DNA of 60,856 nt from Chitinophagaceae bacterium (GTDB lineage Bacteria > Bacteroidota > Bacteroidia > Chitinophagales > Chitinophagaceae). Below are positions 1 to 8,396 of this stretch, piece after piece. The DNA lies in the NCBI GenBank assembly GCA_022841365.1, contig JALHRP010000017.1, forward strand, positions 1-60,856, given 5' to 3'. The stretch's first letter is position 1; every line of letters starts with the position of its first letter. A program made the position numbers and the translations under genes. The notes under the pieces were generated by a model. That model had not been told where the DNA came from and did no database searches. It worked only from the letters and a program-made list of their open reading frames with translations.

Positions 1-1397
1 TATCACTAAAAATATATGCAGCCATGCCGTTTACATCGGGCACATCTTTGTACTCACCTTTATTAAATGCTTCGCCTGAAAGAATGTTGATGAACGTATT
101 AAACCCTTCATCCATCCATGCATATTTGCGTTCATTGTTACCAACAATCATAGGAAACCATGTATGCCCGAACTCATGATCAGTAACGCCCCATAACCCT
201 GCTTCTGTTGCACCTGCACCACAAAACACAATACCGGGATACTCCATTCCACCAACAATACCTGCTACATTCGTTGCTACCGGATAAGGATACTCGAACA
301 GATAGTTGCTGTAAAATTCAATACTTGCTTTTGTATATTCTGTTGATCTGCGCCAATCGTTCCCATCTTTTTTTGATGCACTTTCTTTAGTATACACACT
401 TACAGCCATGGATTTTTTTCCACTTGGTAAATTAATTCGTGCTGCATCCATAATGAAAGCAGTGCTTGCAGCCCACGCCACATCTCTGGTGTTTTCGCAT
501 TTGAATTTCCATGTAGTAAACGGATTACCCGGACGTGAAGTTGCTTTGTTTACTTCATCAGCTGATCTGATTACAACTGTTTTATCGCTGCCCATTGCCT
601 GACCCCAGCGTGTAATTTGTTCTGCAGTAAAACATTCCTGTGCATTGGTTAATGCGCCACTGCCCACCACAATCATGTTTGATGGTGCAGTAATAGAAAA
701 ATCAATATCACCATACTCTAAATAAAACTCACCTGCACCTATGTAGGGATTGGTGTTCCATCCAACCAGATCATCATACACACATACACGTGGAAACCAC
801 TGTGCCACTTCATACACCCATCCGTCTTTTTGTTTTAAACGGCCCATCCTGTCTGTACCATACTCTGGAATCGTAAATTGATATTCGATGATGACCACTG
901 CTTCTGCGCCTTTACTTTTTAATGGCTTGGGCAACCAGATCTGCATACGTGTATCAGTAACCGAAAAGGTGGGCTCTATCATTTTTCCATCTACTTCCAG
1001 TTTCACCGCTTTAATTACACTGCCATCTGTAAACTGTCCGTTAGCCCAGCGGCCACCTTGTGTTGTTGTAGTAGCAGAACCACGGGAATCTGCTTTATAA
1101 ATATTTTGATCTAACTGCAGCCAGATAAAACGCAGTTCATCGGGACTGTTATTGATGTAACTGATCGCTGCTGTTCCTTTCACACTGTGATCATCGGGAT
1201 TGATCGCTGCCTGTATAGAATAGTTGGCTTTGTTTTGCCAATAACCCGGGCCCGGTTCACCACTTGCACTCCTTACAGCGTTACCGGGGTAAGGATAAAA
1301 GAACGGATGAAATGCTTCACGATGATCGTACTTGCTCTGCGCAAAGATGGATGTACTGATACAAATACTGAGAATGACAAAAAGAATTTTTTTCATA
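1..1397 (-). CDS. M1 family metallopeptidase, 3' end outside window, start frameshifted
   Basis: Probable secreted zinc peptidase of the M1 (gluzincin) family; its C-terminal part lies beyond the window. In the frame whose codons begin at 1393, HEFGH is followed after 18 residues by the Glu of WMDEGF (about residues 407-430), matching HExxH-x18-E, and GGMEYP upstream resembles the family's GxMEN substrate loop. A signal peptide ([14 protein letters not shown]) precedes the mature part. The nearest ATG (1395-1397) is out of this frame: seven A's follow it, and the peptidase frame meets TGA at 1394-1396. Six A's would join ATG directly to the signal peptide. No alternative ATG, GTG or TTG precedes the signal peptide in the correct frame. 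An indel, an assembly error or slippage could each explain this. The racemase gene lies 109 nt upstream on the same strand. Confidence 0.85.
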
Positions 1398-1506
1398 TAG
1401 ATTGTTATAGAGGAATTAAAGAAACGAAGGTTTGCGGAAACCCCCTCTCTTTTTTTGAAAAAGATGCGTTAATAATTCGATGAATGGTGCTGCTGATGGA
1501 TAATGT

Positions 1507-2199
1507 TTAATTGTTCAGTGCAAAATTGACTGCAGCCGTTGCATGAATAGCTGTTGTGTCAAATACGGGAATGGGGCTGTCTTCCTGTTTAATAAGGATG
1601 GGAATTTCTGTACAACCAAGTATCACTCCTTCTGCTCCGGCTGCTTTCAGCTGATGAATGATTTGAATAAACCCTGCTTTACGCTCAGGCAGAAAAATGC
1701 CTTTGCCCATTTCATTATAAATAGCGCTGTTGATGTATTCCATATCCGTTTCATTGGGGATGAAGGTTTCAATTCCCTGTTCTGCTAATTTATTTTTATA
1801 AAACGGAAGCTGCATCGTGTACTTGGTTCCCAGCAGTGCTACTTTCTTGAGGTTGAGTTTTACAATTTGTTTTCCTGTTTCTACAGCTACATGAATTAAC
1901 GGGATGTTGATGGAAGCCTGCACTTGATCTGCAATATGATGCATGGTATTAGCACCCATTAAAATGCACCCGGCACCTGCAGCCTCCAATTTTTTTGCTT
2001 CGCTGCTCATGATATTTGCCAATGCATCCCAATCATTGGTAATAGTTAATGCTTTTATTTCTTCAAAGTTTAACGAACTGATGAGCAGCTTTGCTGAAGC
2101 AACTCCATCCAACTGCTCATTTACTTTTTGATTAAGTAAACGATAATAATCCATGGTAGAAAGCCAGGTGATACCACCGATGAGACCGATTGTTTTCAT
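1507..2199 (-). CDS. aspartate/glutamate racemase family protein (YgeA-like)
   Basis: Cytosolic 230-aa protein of the Asp/Glu racemase superfamily, full length. It opens with KTIGLIGGITW, the usual N-terminal glycine motif. The second catalytic cysteine is in GCTEIP (C196). The first catalytic position, Cys in classical aspartate racemases and Thr83 in E. coli YgeA as I recall it, is Ala83 here (MGANTMH). This may mean one-base catalysis, altered substrate use or another reaction. It follows rtcB on the minus strand, separated by a strong terminator, so it probably has its own promoter. Family membership is secure; substrate and stereochemistry are not. Confidence 0.85.
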   Translation of the reverse strand: MKTIGLIGGITWLSTMDYYRLLNQKVNEQLDGVASAKLLISSLNFEEIKALTITNDWDALANIMSSEAKKLEAAGAGCILMGANTMHHIADQVQASINIPLIHVAVETGKQIVKLNLKKVALLGTKYTMQLPFYKNKLAEQGIETFIPNETDMEYINSAIYNEMGKGIFLPERKAGFIQIIHQLKAAGAEGVILGCTEIPILIKQEDSPIPVFDTTAIHATAAVNFALNN

Positions 2200-2290
2200 G
2201 AGTTAAAATTAAAGGAAAGAGTGCAGCTGCAAAGTGGAAATACATTCTGTCGTTTATGCTATAGAAAGTTTATCTCTCAGGGCTTTCAAA

Positions 2291-2326
2291 AGAAACTCCT
2301 GTCGCATTTCTGCAACAGGAGTTTCT
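2291..2326 (-). terminator. strong hairpin terminator downstream of rtcB
   Basis: A 16-bp stem (12 bp, one U-G wobble, then 3 bp) closes on a GAAA tetraloop when read on the minus strand, and is followed by TTTT. It lies 48 nt after the rtcB stop codon and separates rtcB from the racemase gene. The plus-strand reading has a weaker tail. Confidence 0.8.
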
Positions 2327-2373
2327 TGTCTTTTGCCTTTTGCCTATTACCAATTATCTATTGCACATTGGTT

Positions 2374-3867
2374 TCACTCTCCTTCCAATTCTCTTGTTTT
2401 CTGCCAGGGCTTACTACCCGGCCCATCCATCTTCACGATCTTCGGTGTAAATTTTCCAACAACATCAACCAACGATTGCTGACTCTGCATCACCAGTTCA
2501 ATATCCTTGTAAGCAAACGGTGCTTCATCTAATCCGCCGCCCATTAACTTCACGCCATGCTTTTTCAATTCATCTTTCAATGCATTATGCGTAATACTTT
2601 GCATAGCTCTTGAACGACTCATTAAACGTCCGGCTCCATGTGAAGCAGAGTTTACAGATGCAGATTCACCTTTACCTTTTACAATAAAGCCAGCGGCTGT
2701 CATACTTCCCGGAATAATACCCAGCACATTTTCGCCTGCAGGTGTTGCACCTTTCCGGTGAACGATCACATTTTTTCCTTCCCACTTCTCCTTCCATGCA
2801 AAGTTGTGATGATTCTCCACCATCTTCATGGGTCTCCGTCCAAGTTGTTTAGCAATTTTTTGATGAATGATATGATGACAGGCACTTGCATAGTCACCTG
2901 CCAAATTCATTGCTAACCAATATTCCATTCCTTCTTCTTCATCAAGGTTTAACCACGCAAGGTTCTTCGCATCCTGAGGCAAACGTCGTTTGCTGATAGC
3001 GATCTTGGTATAATGGTTGGCAATATTTGCACCCAATGCTCTTGAACCGGAGTGACTCAACAGTCCGACATACTTACCTGCTTCCACACCCAGCACTTCA
3101 TCTTTCTCTGCAATTTCAACTACACCAAATTCAACAAAGTGATTACCGCTTCCGCTGCTGCCTAATTGTTTCCATGCACGACCGTGCAGATTTTTAAGCA
3201 ACGGTAATTGAAAAAACAATTCGTTATCCATCACTTCATGATCTTCGCTTTGTTTGAATTGTGCTCCGCTGCCAAACAAGGTAGCTTCGTTGATTTCTCT
3301 TGCAAAGAATGCTTCACGTTGTACCAACTCTTTCGGATCAATATCGAAAATGCTCAAACACATTCTGCAACCAATGTCCACACCAACGCCGTAAGGGATC
3401 ACTGCATTCTCAGTTGCCAACACGCCGCCGATGGGTAAACCATATCCGTAATGTGCATCGGGCATTAATGCACCCGCCACTGCCACCGGTAACTTTGCTG
3501 CAGTGTACATCTGGTGCATGGCGCTTTTTTCAATATGCTCACTTCCGAAAACATTGAATTGAATTCCGTTTTGATTCAATGAGACCTCCCCAGAACTTCG
3601 TTCGTAACCTTCGCCATGCTCGGTTACCTCCGAAGGAGGGGCTTCAAACTCCGAATTTTTCATTAGTTTTTTTGCTATTAAAGCTAATACTGCGTCGTCT
3701 CTATATTCAATTGGTGCACTTAACACTTTTTTTAATAGTTCCATTACTTCTTCCTTTGTGTGATGCTTGTAATTTTTTTGCATCACATTCATGGCGACGC
3801 TGATCACCGGTCCTTCCGGGTAGCCAATCGCTCTTAATTCTTTTCCTGCTATTTTTAACTTGCTCAT
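2374..3867 (-). CDS. rtcB: RtcB family RNA-splicing ligase
   Basis: RtcB joins RNA 2',3'-cyclic phosphate (or 3'-phosphate) ends to 5'-OH ends using GTP and Mn2+, in tRNA splicing or RNA repair. The 497-aa protein carries the family motifs in order: GVDIGCRMCLS (metal Cys), GSGNHFVEF, SHSGSRALG, HHNFAWKE, VHRKGATPA, GSMTAAGFIVKGKG and SASHGAGRLMSRSRAM with the guanylation-region His. An N-terminal segment of about 100 residues precedes the conserved core, making it longer than E. coli RtcB (about 408 aa). No archease or rtcA gene is adjacent. It is the last gene of a minus-strand group that includes a 146-aa unknown and small ORFs. Confidence 0.95.
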   Translation of the reverse strand: MSKLKIAGKELRAIGYPEGPVISVAMNVMQKNYKHHTKEEVMELLKKVLSAPIEYRDDAVLALIAKKLMKNSEFEAPPSEVTEHGEGYERSSGEVSLNQNGIQFNVFGSEHIEKSAMHQMYTAAKLPVAVAGALMPDAHYGYGLPIGGVLATENAVIPYGVGVDIGCRMCLSIFDIDPKELVQREAFFAREINEATLFGSGAQFKQSEDHEVMDNELFFQLPLLKNLHGRAWKQLGSSGSGNHFVEFGVVEIAEKDEVLGVEAGKYVGLLSHSGSRALGANIANHYTKIAISKRRLPQDAKNLAWLNLDEEEGMEYWLAMNLAGDYASACHHIIHQKIAKQLGRRPMKMVENHHNFAWKEKWEGKNVIVHRKGATPAGENVLGIIPGSMTAAGFIVKGKGESASVNSASHGAGRLMSRSRAMQSITHNALKDELKKHGVKLMGGGLDEAPFAYKDIELVMQSQQSLVDVVGKFTPKIVKMDGPGSKPWQKTRELEGE

Positions 3868-3872
3868 TGTTC

Positions 3873-3968
3873 TTACTTTAAGTTACTGCTTTTTGGAAAA
3901 GCACCCCTGCTGCATCGCATACCGCTTGCATCGGTAAACAGAGGTTGCTTATTTCCTCCTCTGCACAT
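3873..3968 (-). CDS. possible 31-aa ORF just upstream of rtcB
   Basis: An ATG-to-TAA reading of 31 codons ends 5 nt before the rtcB start codon, in the 115-nt gap between the 146-aa gene and rtcB. The peptide is basic with two Cys (CRGG near the start, RCSRG in the middle). The AGAGGAGG run lies inside the ORF. It may be only spacer or leader sequence; I do not recognise it. Confidence 0.2.
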   Translation of the reverse strand: MCRGGNKQPLFTDASGMRCSRGAFPKSSNLK

Positions 3969-3982
3969 AATCTGTTTATTGT

Positions 3983-4423
3983 TTAATTCAATGTTTCCTG
4001 TCTTGCGAAACCGATTACAGTTCTTGTTTGTTCCGCAACAACCGGCTCCGGTTCTGCCCGAAACATTTTCAATGCTTCCAGCAATCCGTTTGCCCAGTTG
4101 TACTGCCGGTCGGTATGCAATACCTGTGCATAGTTTCCGGCCAGTTCAATCATCCTGTTATCGGTTAATACAAATACAGTGTTGTTGAAAAACATTTTCT
4201 GTTCTGTATGATCAAAATATGAATGTTGATAGACATTCATGATCTCACTTCTGTACTGCTCGTTCACATATGCAAATGTTTTGGTTGTATCCACTTCGCC
4301 GATAAAGCTTACACAAGGCATCCGGTCGAAGCGTGTTACATAAAACACTTTCACGTCCATGTAATGCCCGTTAAACAAAGCACCTGCATCATTCATCTGT
4401 CTTGTAAATAATCTCCATAACAT
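3983..4423 (-). CDS. hypothetical protein, 146 aa
   Basis: I do not recognise a family. The product is a soluble-looking 146-aa protein with aromatic-rich segments (DVKVFYVTRFDR, YQHSYFDH, KMFFNNTVFVLTDNR) and no signal peptide or membrane segment. The start is supported by an unusually good Shine-Dalgarno run (AAGGAGGAG on the minus strand, 4426-4434), rare among genes here. The small membrane ORF ends 9 nt upstream and rtcB follows about 115 nt downstream, so they may be co-transcribed. A link to RNA repair is only positional inference. Confidence 0.6.
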   Translation of the reverse strand: MLWRLFTRQMNDAGALFNGHYMDVKVFYVTRFDRMPCVSFIGEVDTTKTFAYVNEQYRSEIMNVYQHSYFDHTEQKMFFNNTVFVLTDNRMIELAGNYAQVLHTDRQYNWANGLLEALKMFRAEPEPVVAEQTRTVIGFARQETLN

Positions 4424-4432
4424 AACTCCTCC

Positions 4433-4612
4433 TTAGTTTTTTGCAACAGCGTTTGTTACAGCGTTGCGGTTTTGGTTAATGTGTTCTCTTCGTTTTTCAA
4501 TCAGCGATTGGATGATGTACGCAACAATCCAGATAGCTGCTCTGATCAATACCTGGTTCATAGCATGCTGTTTGAACATAAAAAAGCCCGGTCGTTCATT
4601 CACTCCGGGCAT
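4433..4612 (-). CDS. possible small membrane protein, 48-59 aa
   Basis: Short ORF directly upstream of the 146-aa gene; its TAA overlaps that gene's Shine-Dalgarno region. From ATG 4579 it is 48 aa, from ATG 4612 it is 59 aa. A single hydrophobic stretch (VLIRAAIWIVAYIIQSLI) followed by a basic-polar tail (EKRREHINQNRN) looks like a one-pass membrane peptide. Codons 2-11 of the longer form are the terminator-like hairpin at 4580-4610, so the shorter start may be used on transcripts that read through it. No family recognised. Confidence 0.4.
   Translation of the reverse strand: MPGVNERPGFFMFKQHAMNQVLIRAAIWIVAYIIQSLIEKRREHINQNRNAVTNAVAKN
4580..4610 (-). terminator. terminator-like hairpin at the start of the small ORF
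   Basis: On the minus strand GCCCGG and CCGGGC form a 6-bp GC-only stem around a 13-nt loop, followed at once by six T's and then the ATG at 4579. It looks like an intrinsic terminator or attenuator preceding the 48-aa/146-aa/rtcB group. Confidence 0.5.
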
Positions 4613-4845
4613 GTTCTTCTGTACAGCGCTGCTATAGAGAATTACAATCCTGCCGGAGATGAAGGATAAATATTTGTTCGTTTTCAGACATACGATTCCT
4701 GTTACTGCTTTTACACGAAGCTGTTACTGACTGCTTCGAAAACAGCTGACTGAATCTTAAATGTTGTACTTGCGGTTTAATCATTCGCTTTGTTTAAAGT
4801 GTTATCAGTTTAGCAACGGCCTGTATTCATAAAAAATAGTGAACA

Positions 4846-4873
4846 AACAAAAACCCCGACAATACTGTCGGGG
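4846..4873 (-). terminator. intrinsic terminator of the 30-aa ORF
   Basis: CCCCGACA and TGTCGGGG form a perfect 8-bp stem with a 4-nt loop, followed on the minus strand by TTTTTGTTTG. It lies 32 nt after the stop codon of the 30-aa ORF. Confidence 0.8.
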
Positions 4874-4905
4874 CCTGTGTTATATCGAATTTCGTTTCTT
4901 CAACT

Positions 4906-4998
4906 TTATTCAACAGCAGCAAATGCCCCGCAAACAGTATAGTCTCCTTTAGGACTAAACCAATTCGCTGTTTTAATTTGTACTTGTGTGCGTAGCAT
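4906..4998 (-). CDS. possible 30-aa peptide gene with its own promoter and terminator
   Basis: ATG (4996-4998) to TAA (4906-4908) encodes a 30-residue peptide with a basic/amide N-terminal half (MLRTQVQIKTANWF) and a small-residue C-terminal half with one Cys (TVCGAFAAVE). Unlike random short ORFs it is framed by a promoter-like TTG-N21-CATCTTTG about 25 nt upstream and a strong terminator downstream, so a roughly 150-nt monocistronic transcript is plausible. It follows the VIT/TonB-plug gene. I recognise no family; the transcript might instead be a non-coding RNA. Confidence 0.4.
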   Translation of the reverse strand: MLRTQVQIKTANWFSPKGDYTVCGAFAAVE

Positions 4999-5023
4999 TT
5001 TGTTGTTTTTAATTTTGTGAGTG

Positions 5024-5055
5024 CAAAGATGGATTTATTTTTTTGATGTTGCCAA
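5024..5055 (-). promoter_or_regulatory. Bacteroidetes-type promoter for the 30-aa ORF
   Basis: Read on the minus strand, TTG (5053-5055) is followed after 21 nt by CATCTTTG (5024-5031), one mismatch from the TAnnTTTG -7 consensus. The start codon is about 25 nt downstream. Confidence 0.45.
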
Positions 5056-5095
5056 CTTTTTGAAAAGAAATTTTAAAAATAATTTTTAATGACTC

Positions 5096-8000
5096 CTACC
5101 AACTCACTTCATCAATCTCTATTTCTCCATTTTGATTATCCATCATTATATTTTTTATTTCTATTGTTTGATTTGGTTTGCCAAAGTTTTTATATACAGT
5201 TACCCTGATGACGGAAGGCACTTTGCCCTTGTATTGATAACCGCTGTAAAAATGAACCCACAACTTATATTTACCCTCAGCAGCTTTTTTAATCTGATAC
5301 TCCGCCATACTGTTCTGATAATAATAACCGGAACTGTACCCGGTCATAAACCCTCCGTGTCTGGATTTTGAATTATTTATTCTGGCTGTACTCAAACCCG
5401 GCTCTTCTACACTTAAATTAAGACTGCTTTGTTCATGATTACTCTCAACAACAATCCGCAGATCACAAGGAAGAGGTTTTATTAGTGATGGATTTATACG
5501 TTGCAGGTTAAGCTGCCCTTTATGTATTTGTATGATGGCGTTCATTTCATTGAGCATAATAGATTTGATGATTTCTAAATCGGACTGATAGTAATTAGTA
5601 TGCGCTTTTGTAATTTCATCATACAATAGATCAACAGCTATTTGATACTTACCACTCTGGTAGTAAGCCCATGCAAGATCTCTGGAGTAAGATATTTCAT
5701 CGGGATGGTCTTTTACCAACTCCTGAAAAACTTCAATGGCCAGTGCAAATTCCTTCCAGCTTTCAAGAAAAAAACCAATCGTACGCAAAATTGTTGCATG
5801 GTTGCTGTACTGTTCAGCTGTATTCATTAAAACAGAAACAGCCTTTTGCTTAAACCCATGCTCATAGAGATGCTCTGCCATATCAAAATAAAATCCTGCA
5901 TCATCTTTATACTGCAGCCTTAATTCTTCATACTTACTTAACTTAAGTTCTTTCGCAGTTAGTTTTATTTCTGCCAGATAATCAACATCGGGCATATGCT
6001 TTAATTTATATCTGCGATAATAACTCCCCGAACCTGTATAACCTCCTTTTTTAGATGTAATAATGATTACGCCATTAGCCCCCGCTGAACCAAAGATTGC
6101 AGTAGCCGATGCATCTTTAAGCACCGTGATGTTATCTATGTCAGCAACATTCACCACATCATCAATCCTTCCGCTTAGAGGAACTCCATCCAAAACAAAT
6201 AATGGTTGTCCACTAGATGAGAGTGATGATACGCCTCTTATTCTGATATTGGGAGAAGAGCCGGGCTCACCTGTATTTCCCGAAATATTCAGTCCGGGCA
6301 CTCTTCCATTTAATACATCTGCAACAGTTCTGTAAACAGGAGAGATTTGATTTTTGCTGATCGTGCTGACGGCGTAACCCAGATTTCGTTTAGCACTTAC
6401 TCCATAACCAACTACCACTACTTCCTGCAAATGTTTAGTTCCCGAAATTGTGATACCAGGCGCCCTGCCTTGTAACTCATTCCCAACAGAACTGTTTTCA
6501 ACCGTTTCTTCCTGTTGTTTTGCTACTGCAGTGCTTTCAGCTATTTTATTTGCAGAGATATATTGTATCAATGGCTCTTCTTTTCCCCAGTATTGAATAC
6601 GCTTGTTATAATTTTTTATTACCGGAGATAAAATTGAATCAATTGAAGGTTTCCCTAAAGAATTGCGTATTACTCTTGTATCTAATTTTACAAAACCTCT
6701 TTGCCGGCATTCTTCCTCCAGTTCTTTAGGTGGAGAAATATTATAGTTGATATAATCTTCGATACGTTCCAGTACGATATAGGCCGTGTGTTTTGTAACA
6801 ACTTTTTCCTTCAATCCAAATTCAAGTATATCATTCCAGGAAAAAACTGTATGAAGAGATTCATAATTCACAAGCATTGGAACACGGTCAACAGCAGAAT
6901 AAGAGGGTGTATGATTATATTTTAAAACAATTGTTTCTTTTGCATAAATCCGGCTATCATTTCCATAAACAAGTGTAATGGTATCAGCTTCAGATGTTGT
7001 TGTGCCATGTATAAATAAAGGTTTGTTGAGTTTTTCCTGAAGGCTGTTTTCAAATATGCTCTTACCTGATGACTCCATATCTACCAGATAGTTTTCTGCC
7101 GCAGAAGCTGTTGTAATTGCTTTTGCAACAGTCCATCTGTGCAAAGGAATATAGGCTCCTCCGCTCATTTCGGCCATTCGATTTAAACGTACACTGTCTG
7201 CTGATGAAAGCGCACATACTGTAAATATTGGTTTTTTTGCTGCTGAAGGTAAGGACGAACCTACTGTGCTTTTACCATCAGAGAAAACCATGATAACATC
7301 CTGTACTGCAGATGAAAATAAAAGATTGGAAAGCTTTGTGCCACCATCGTATTGCAACCCATTGATATAATCAACTAACTCAAACCAGGAATTATTTCGG
7401 TAACGGAATAGAACTGTATCGGTAATTGTATGATTAAATGTAACAAACGTTACCTCCTCAACTTTATGATAGCTGAGATACTGCTTTAGAAAAGAAGCTT
7501 CTTTTTTGGTATCTCTTCTTTTGCCTGACGATGATACATCCCAAAACACCAGTATTTTTTTGGGCTGAAGTTTATAAACACTGTCAACATCGGTTTTGTA
7601 TCTGATGGCGAAATATGTAAGATCATTTTCTTTTTTACTATAGTGTAACAGTGACTGTTTAACGGGCAGTTCGAATCTGATTGGACGGTCAGGGACATAT
7701 TTGCTTACTCGTTTAGAGCAGTTGTAACTGTCATCGTTTTTTGAAAATCTTTCACCATAAAGCAGTCCATAGTTAATAGCAGGCACTGACTTTTGGCCAT
7801 AAACATTCACCTGTACAGAAAAGCTGCTGACTGTATCTTTGATTTGCAGCGGTAGATGATATTGTAACTCACCGCCTTTTTGTTTCAACAGCTGGAGTAT
7901 TGTAATAGTCACCTTTCGTGATTTTTTTGCCGGCACAGGATAGATACGAAGGCTATATGAATGATCATACTCTTTTAACAGCAAAGCAGGATCAATTCGT

Positions 8001-8326
8001 TTTCCCACAATCCGGTTATACGCATTGGTTGCTTTCCATTTTTCTTCAATGGATCCATCTCTGTACTTACCATTGAGATCGAGCTGAAATGCAGTTATTA
8101 CCTGCTCAGGCTGCAACTGAAATCTAAAAAGCCCTTCAATCTCAGTAATATGATCATTGTAAAATTCGAGCTCGATAAATGTTGTCGCCGTAAGACCATC
8201 AGCAGTTATATTGATTGAAGCGTTTTTCAATTTCATATGACTGTCAAACAATCTCGGCGAAACCGTTCTCTGAGCTGACAGATGTATAGATACTACACTA
8301 AATAGTACAAACAGATTGATTCGCAT
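5096..8326 (-). CDS. VIT-vWA-TonB plug-TPR-DUF2135 fusion protein
   Basis: Exported 1076-aa multidomain protein. Residues 1-19 form a signal peptide ending LSAQ. About 20-200 resembles a VIT domain. About 257-420 is vWA-like with a DVSSS metal site (D263, S265, S267) and VFSDG at 347-351. About 632-762 is a TonB-receptor plug of the SusC type, with a TonB-dependent-receptor signature (LKDASATAIFGSAGANGV, 736-753), but no beta-barrel follows. Residues 810-910 are TPR-like and 953-1076 match the YfaP/DUF2135 type. GRAPGITISG (620-629) and GRVPGLNISG (674-683) show a partial duplication of the plug segment. It could be a periplasmic or surface scaffold that engages SusC partners or TonB. Domain calls come from motifs; function is unknown. 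Confidence 0.85.
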   Translation of the reverse strand: MRINLFVLFSVVSIHLSAQRTVSPRLFDSHMKLKNASINITADGLTATTFIELEFYNDHITEIEGLFRFQLQPEQVITAFQLDLNGKYRDGSIEEKWKATNAYNRIVGKRIDPALLLKEYDHSYSLRIYPVPAKKSRKVTITILQLLKQKGGELQYHLPLQIKDTVSSFSVQVNVYGQKSVPAINYGLLYGERFSKNDDSYNCSKRVSKYVPDRPIRFELPVKQSLLHYSKKENDLTYFAIRYKTDVDSVYKLQPKKILVFWDVSSSGKRRDTKKEASFLKQYLSYHKVEEVTFVTFNHTITDTVLFRYRNNSWFELVDYINGLQYDGGTKLSNLLFSSAVQDVIMVFSDGKSTVGSSLPSAAKKPIFTVCALSSADSVRLNRMAEMSGGAYIPLHRWTVAKAITTASAAENYLVDMESSGKSIFENSLQEKLNKPLFIHGTTTSEADTITLVYGNDSRIYAKETIVLKYNHTPSYSAVDRVPMLVNYESLHTVFSWNDILEFGLKEKVVTKHTAYIVLERIEDYINYNISPPKELEEECRQRGFVKLDTRVIRNSLGKPSIDSILSPVIKNYNKRIQYWGKEEPLIQYISANKIAESTAVAKQQEETVENSSVGNELQGRAPGITISGTKHLQEVVVVGYGVSAKRNLGYAVSTISKNQISPVYRTVADVLNGRVPGLNISGNTGEPGSSPNIRIRGVSSLSSSGQPLFVLDGVPLSGRIDDVVNVADIDNITVLKDASATAIFGSAGANGVIIITSKKGGYTGSGSYYRRYKLKHMPDVDYLAEIKLTAKELKLSKYEELRLQYKDDAGFYFDMAEHLYEHGFKQKAVSVLMNTAEQYSNHATILRTIGFFLESWKEFALAIEVFQELVKDHPDEISYSRDLAWAYYQSGKYQIAVDLLYDEITKAHTNYYQSDLEIIKSIMLNEMNAIIQIHKGQLNLQRINPSLIKPLPCDLRIVVESNHEQSSLNLSVEEPGLSTARINNSKSRHGGFMTGYSSGYYYQNSMAEYQIKKAAEGKYKLWVHFYSGYQYKGKVPSVIRVTVYKNFGKPNQTIEIKNIMMDNQNGEIEIDEVSW

Positions 8327-8345
8327 AAGACAGAGTTTGTCTTAT
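8325..8345. promoter_or_regulatory. inverted repeat at the start codon of the VIT/plug gene
   Basis: ATAAGACA and TGTCTTAT (8-bp arms, 5-nt spacer) overlap the minus-strand start codon (8324-8326). It could be an operator or an RNA hairpin masking translation initiation. No regulator can be named. Confidence 0.35.
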
Positions 8346-8396
8346 GATGTGTACATGTTTGATATTACATAACGCAATGAAAAAAAACTTACTCAA

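Noticed and set aside
208-1483. Several plus-strand ORFs of 60-98 aa
   Set aside because: They are antisense to the M1 peptidase frame, which shows a zinc signature and signal peptide; none has recognisable content.
4472-4669. Plus-strand 65-aa ORF
   Set aside because: Antisense to the small membrane ORF and terminator; no coding signal or context.
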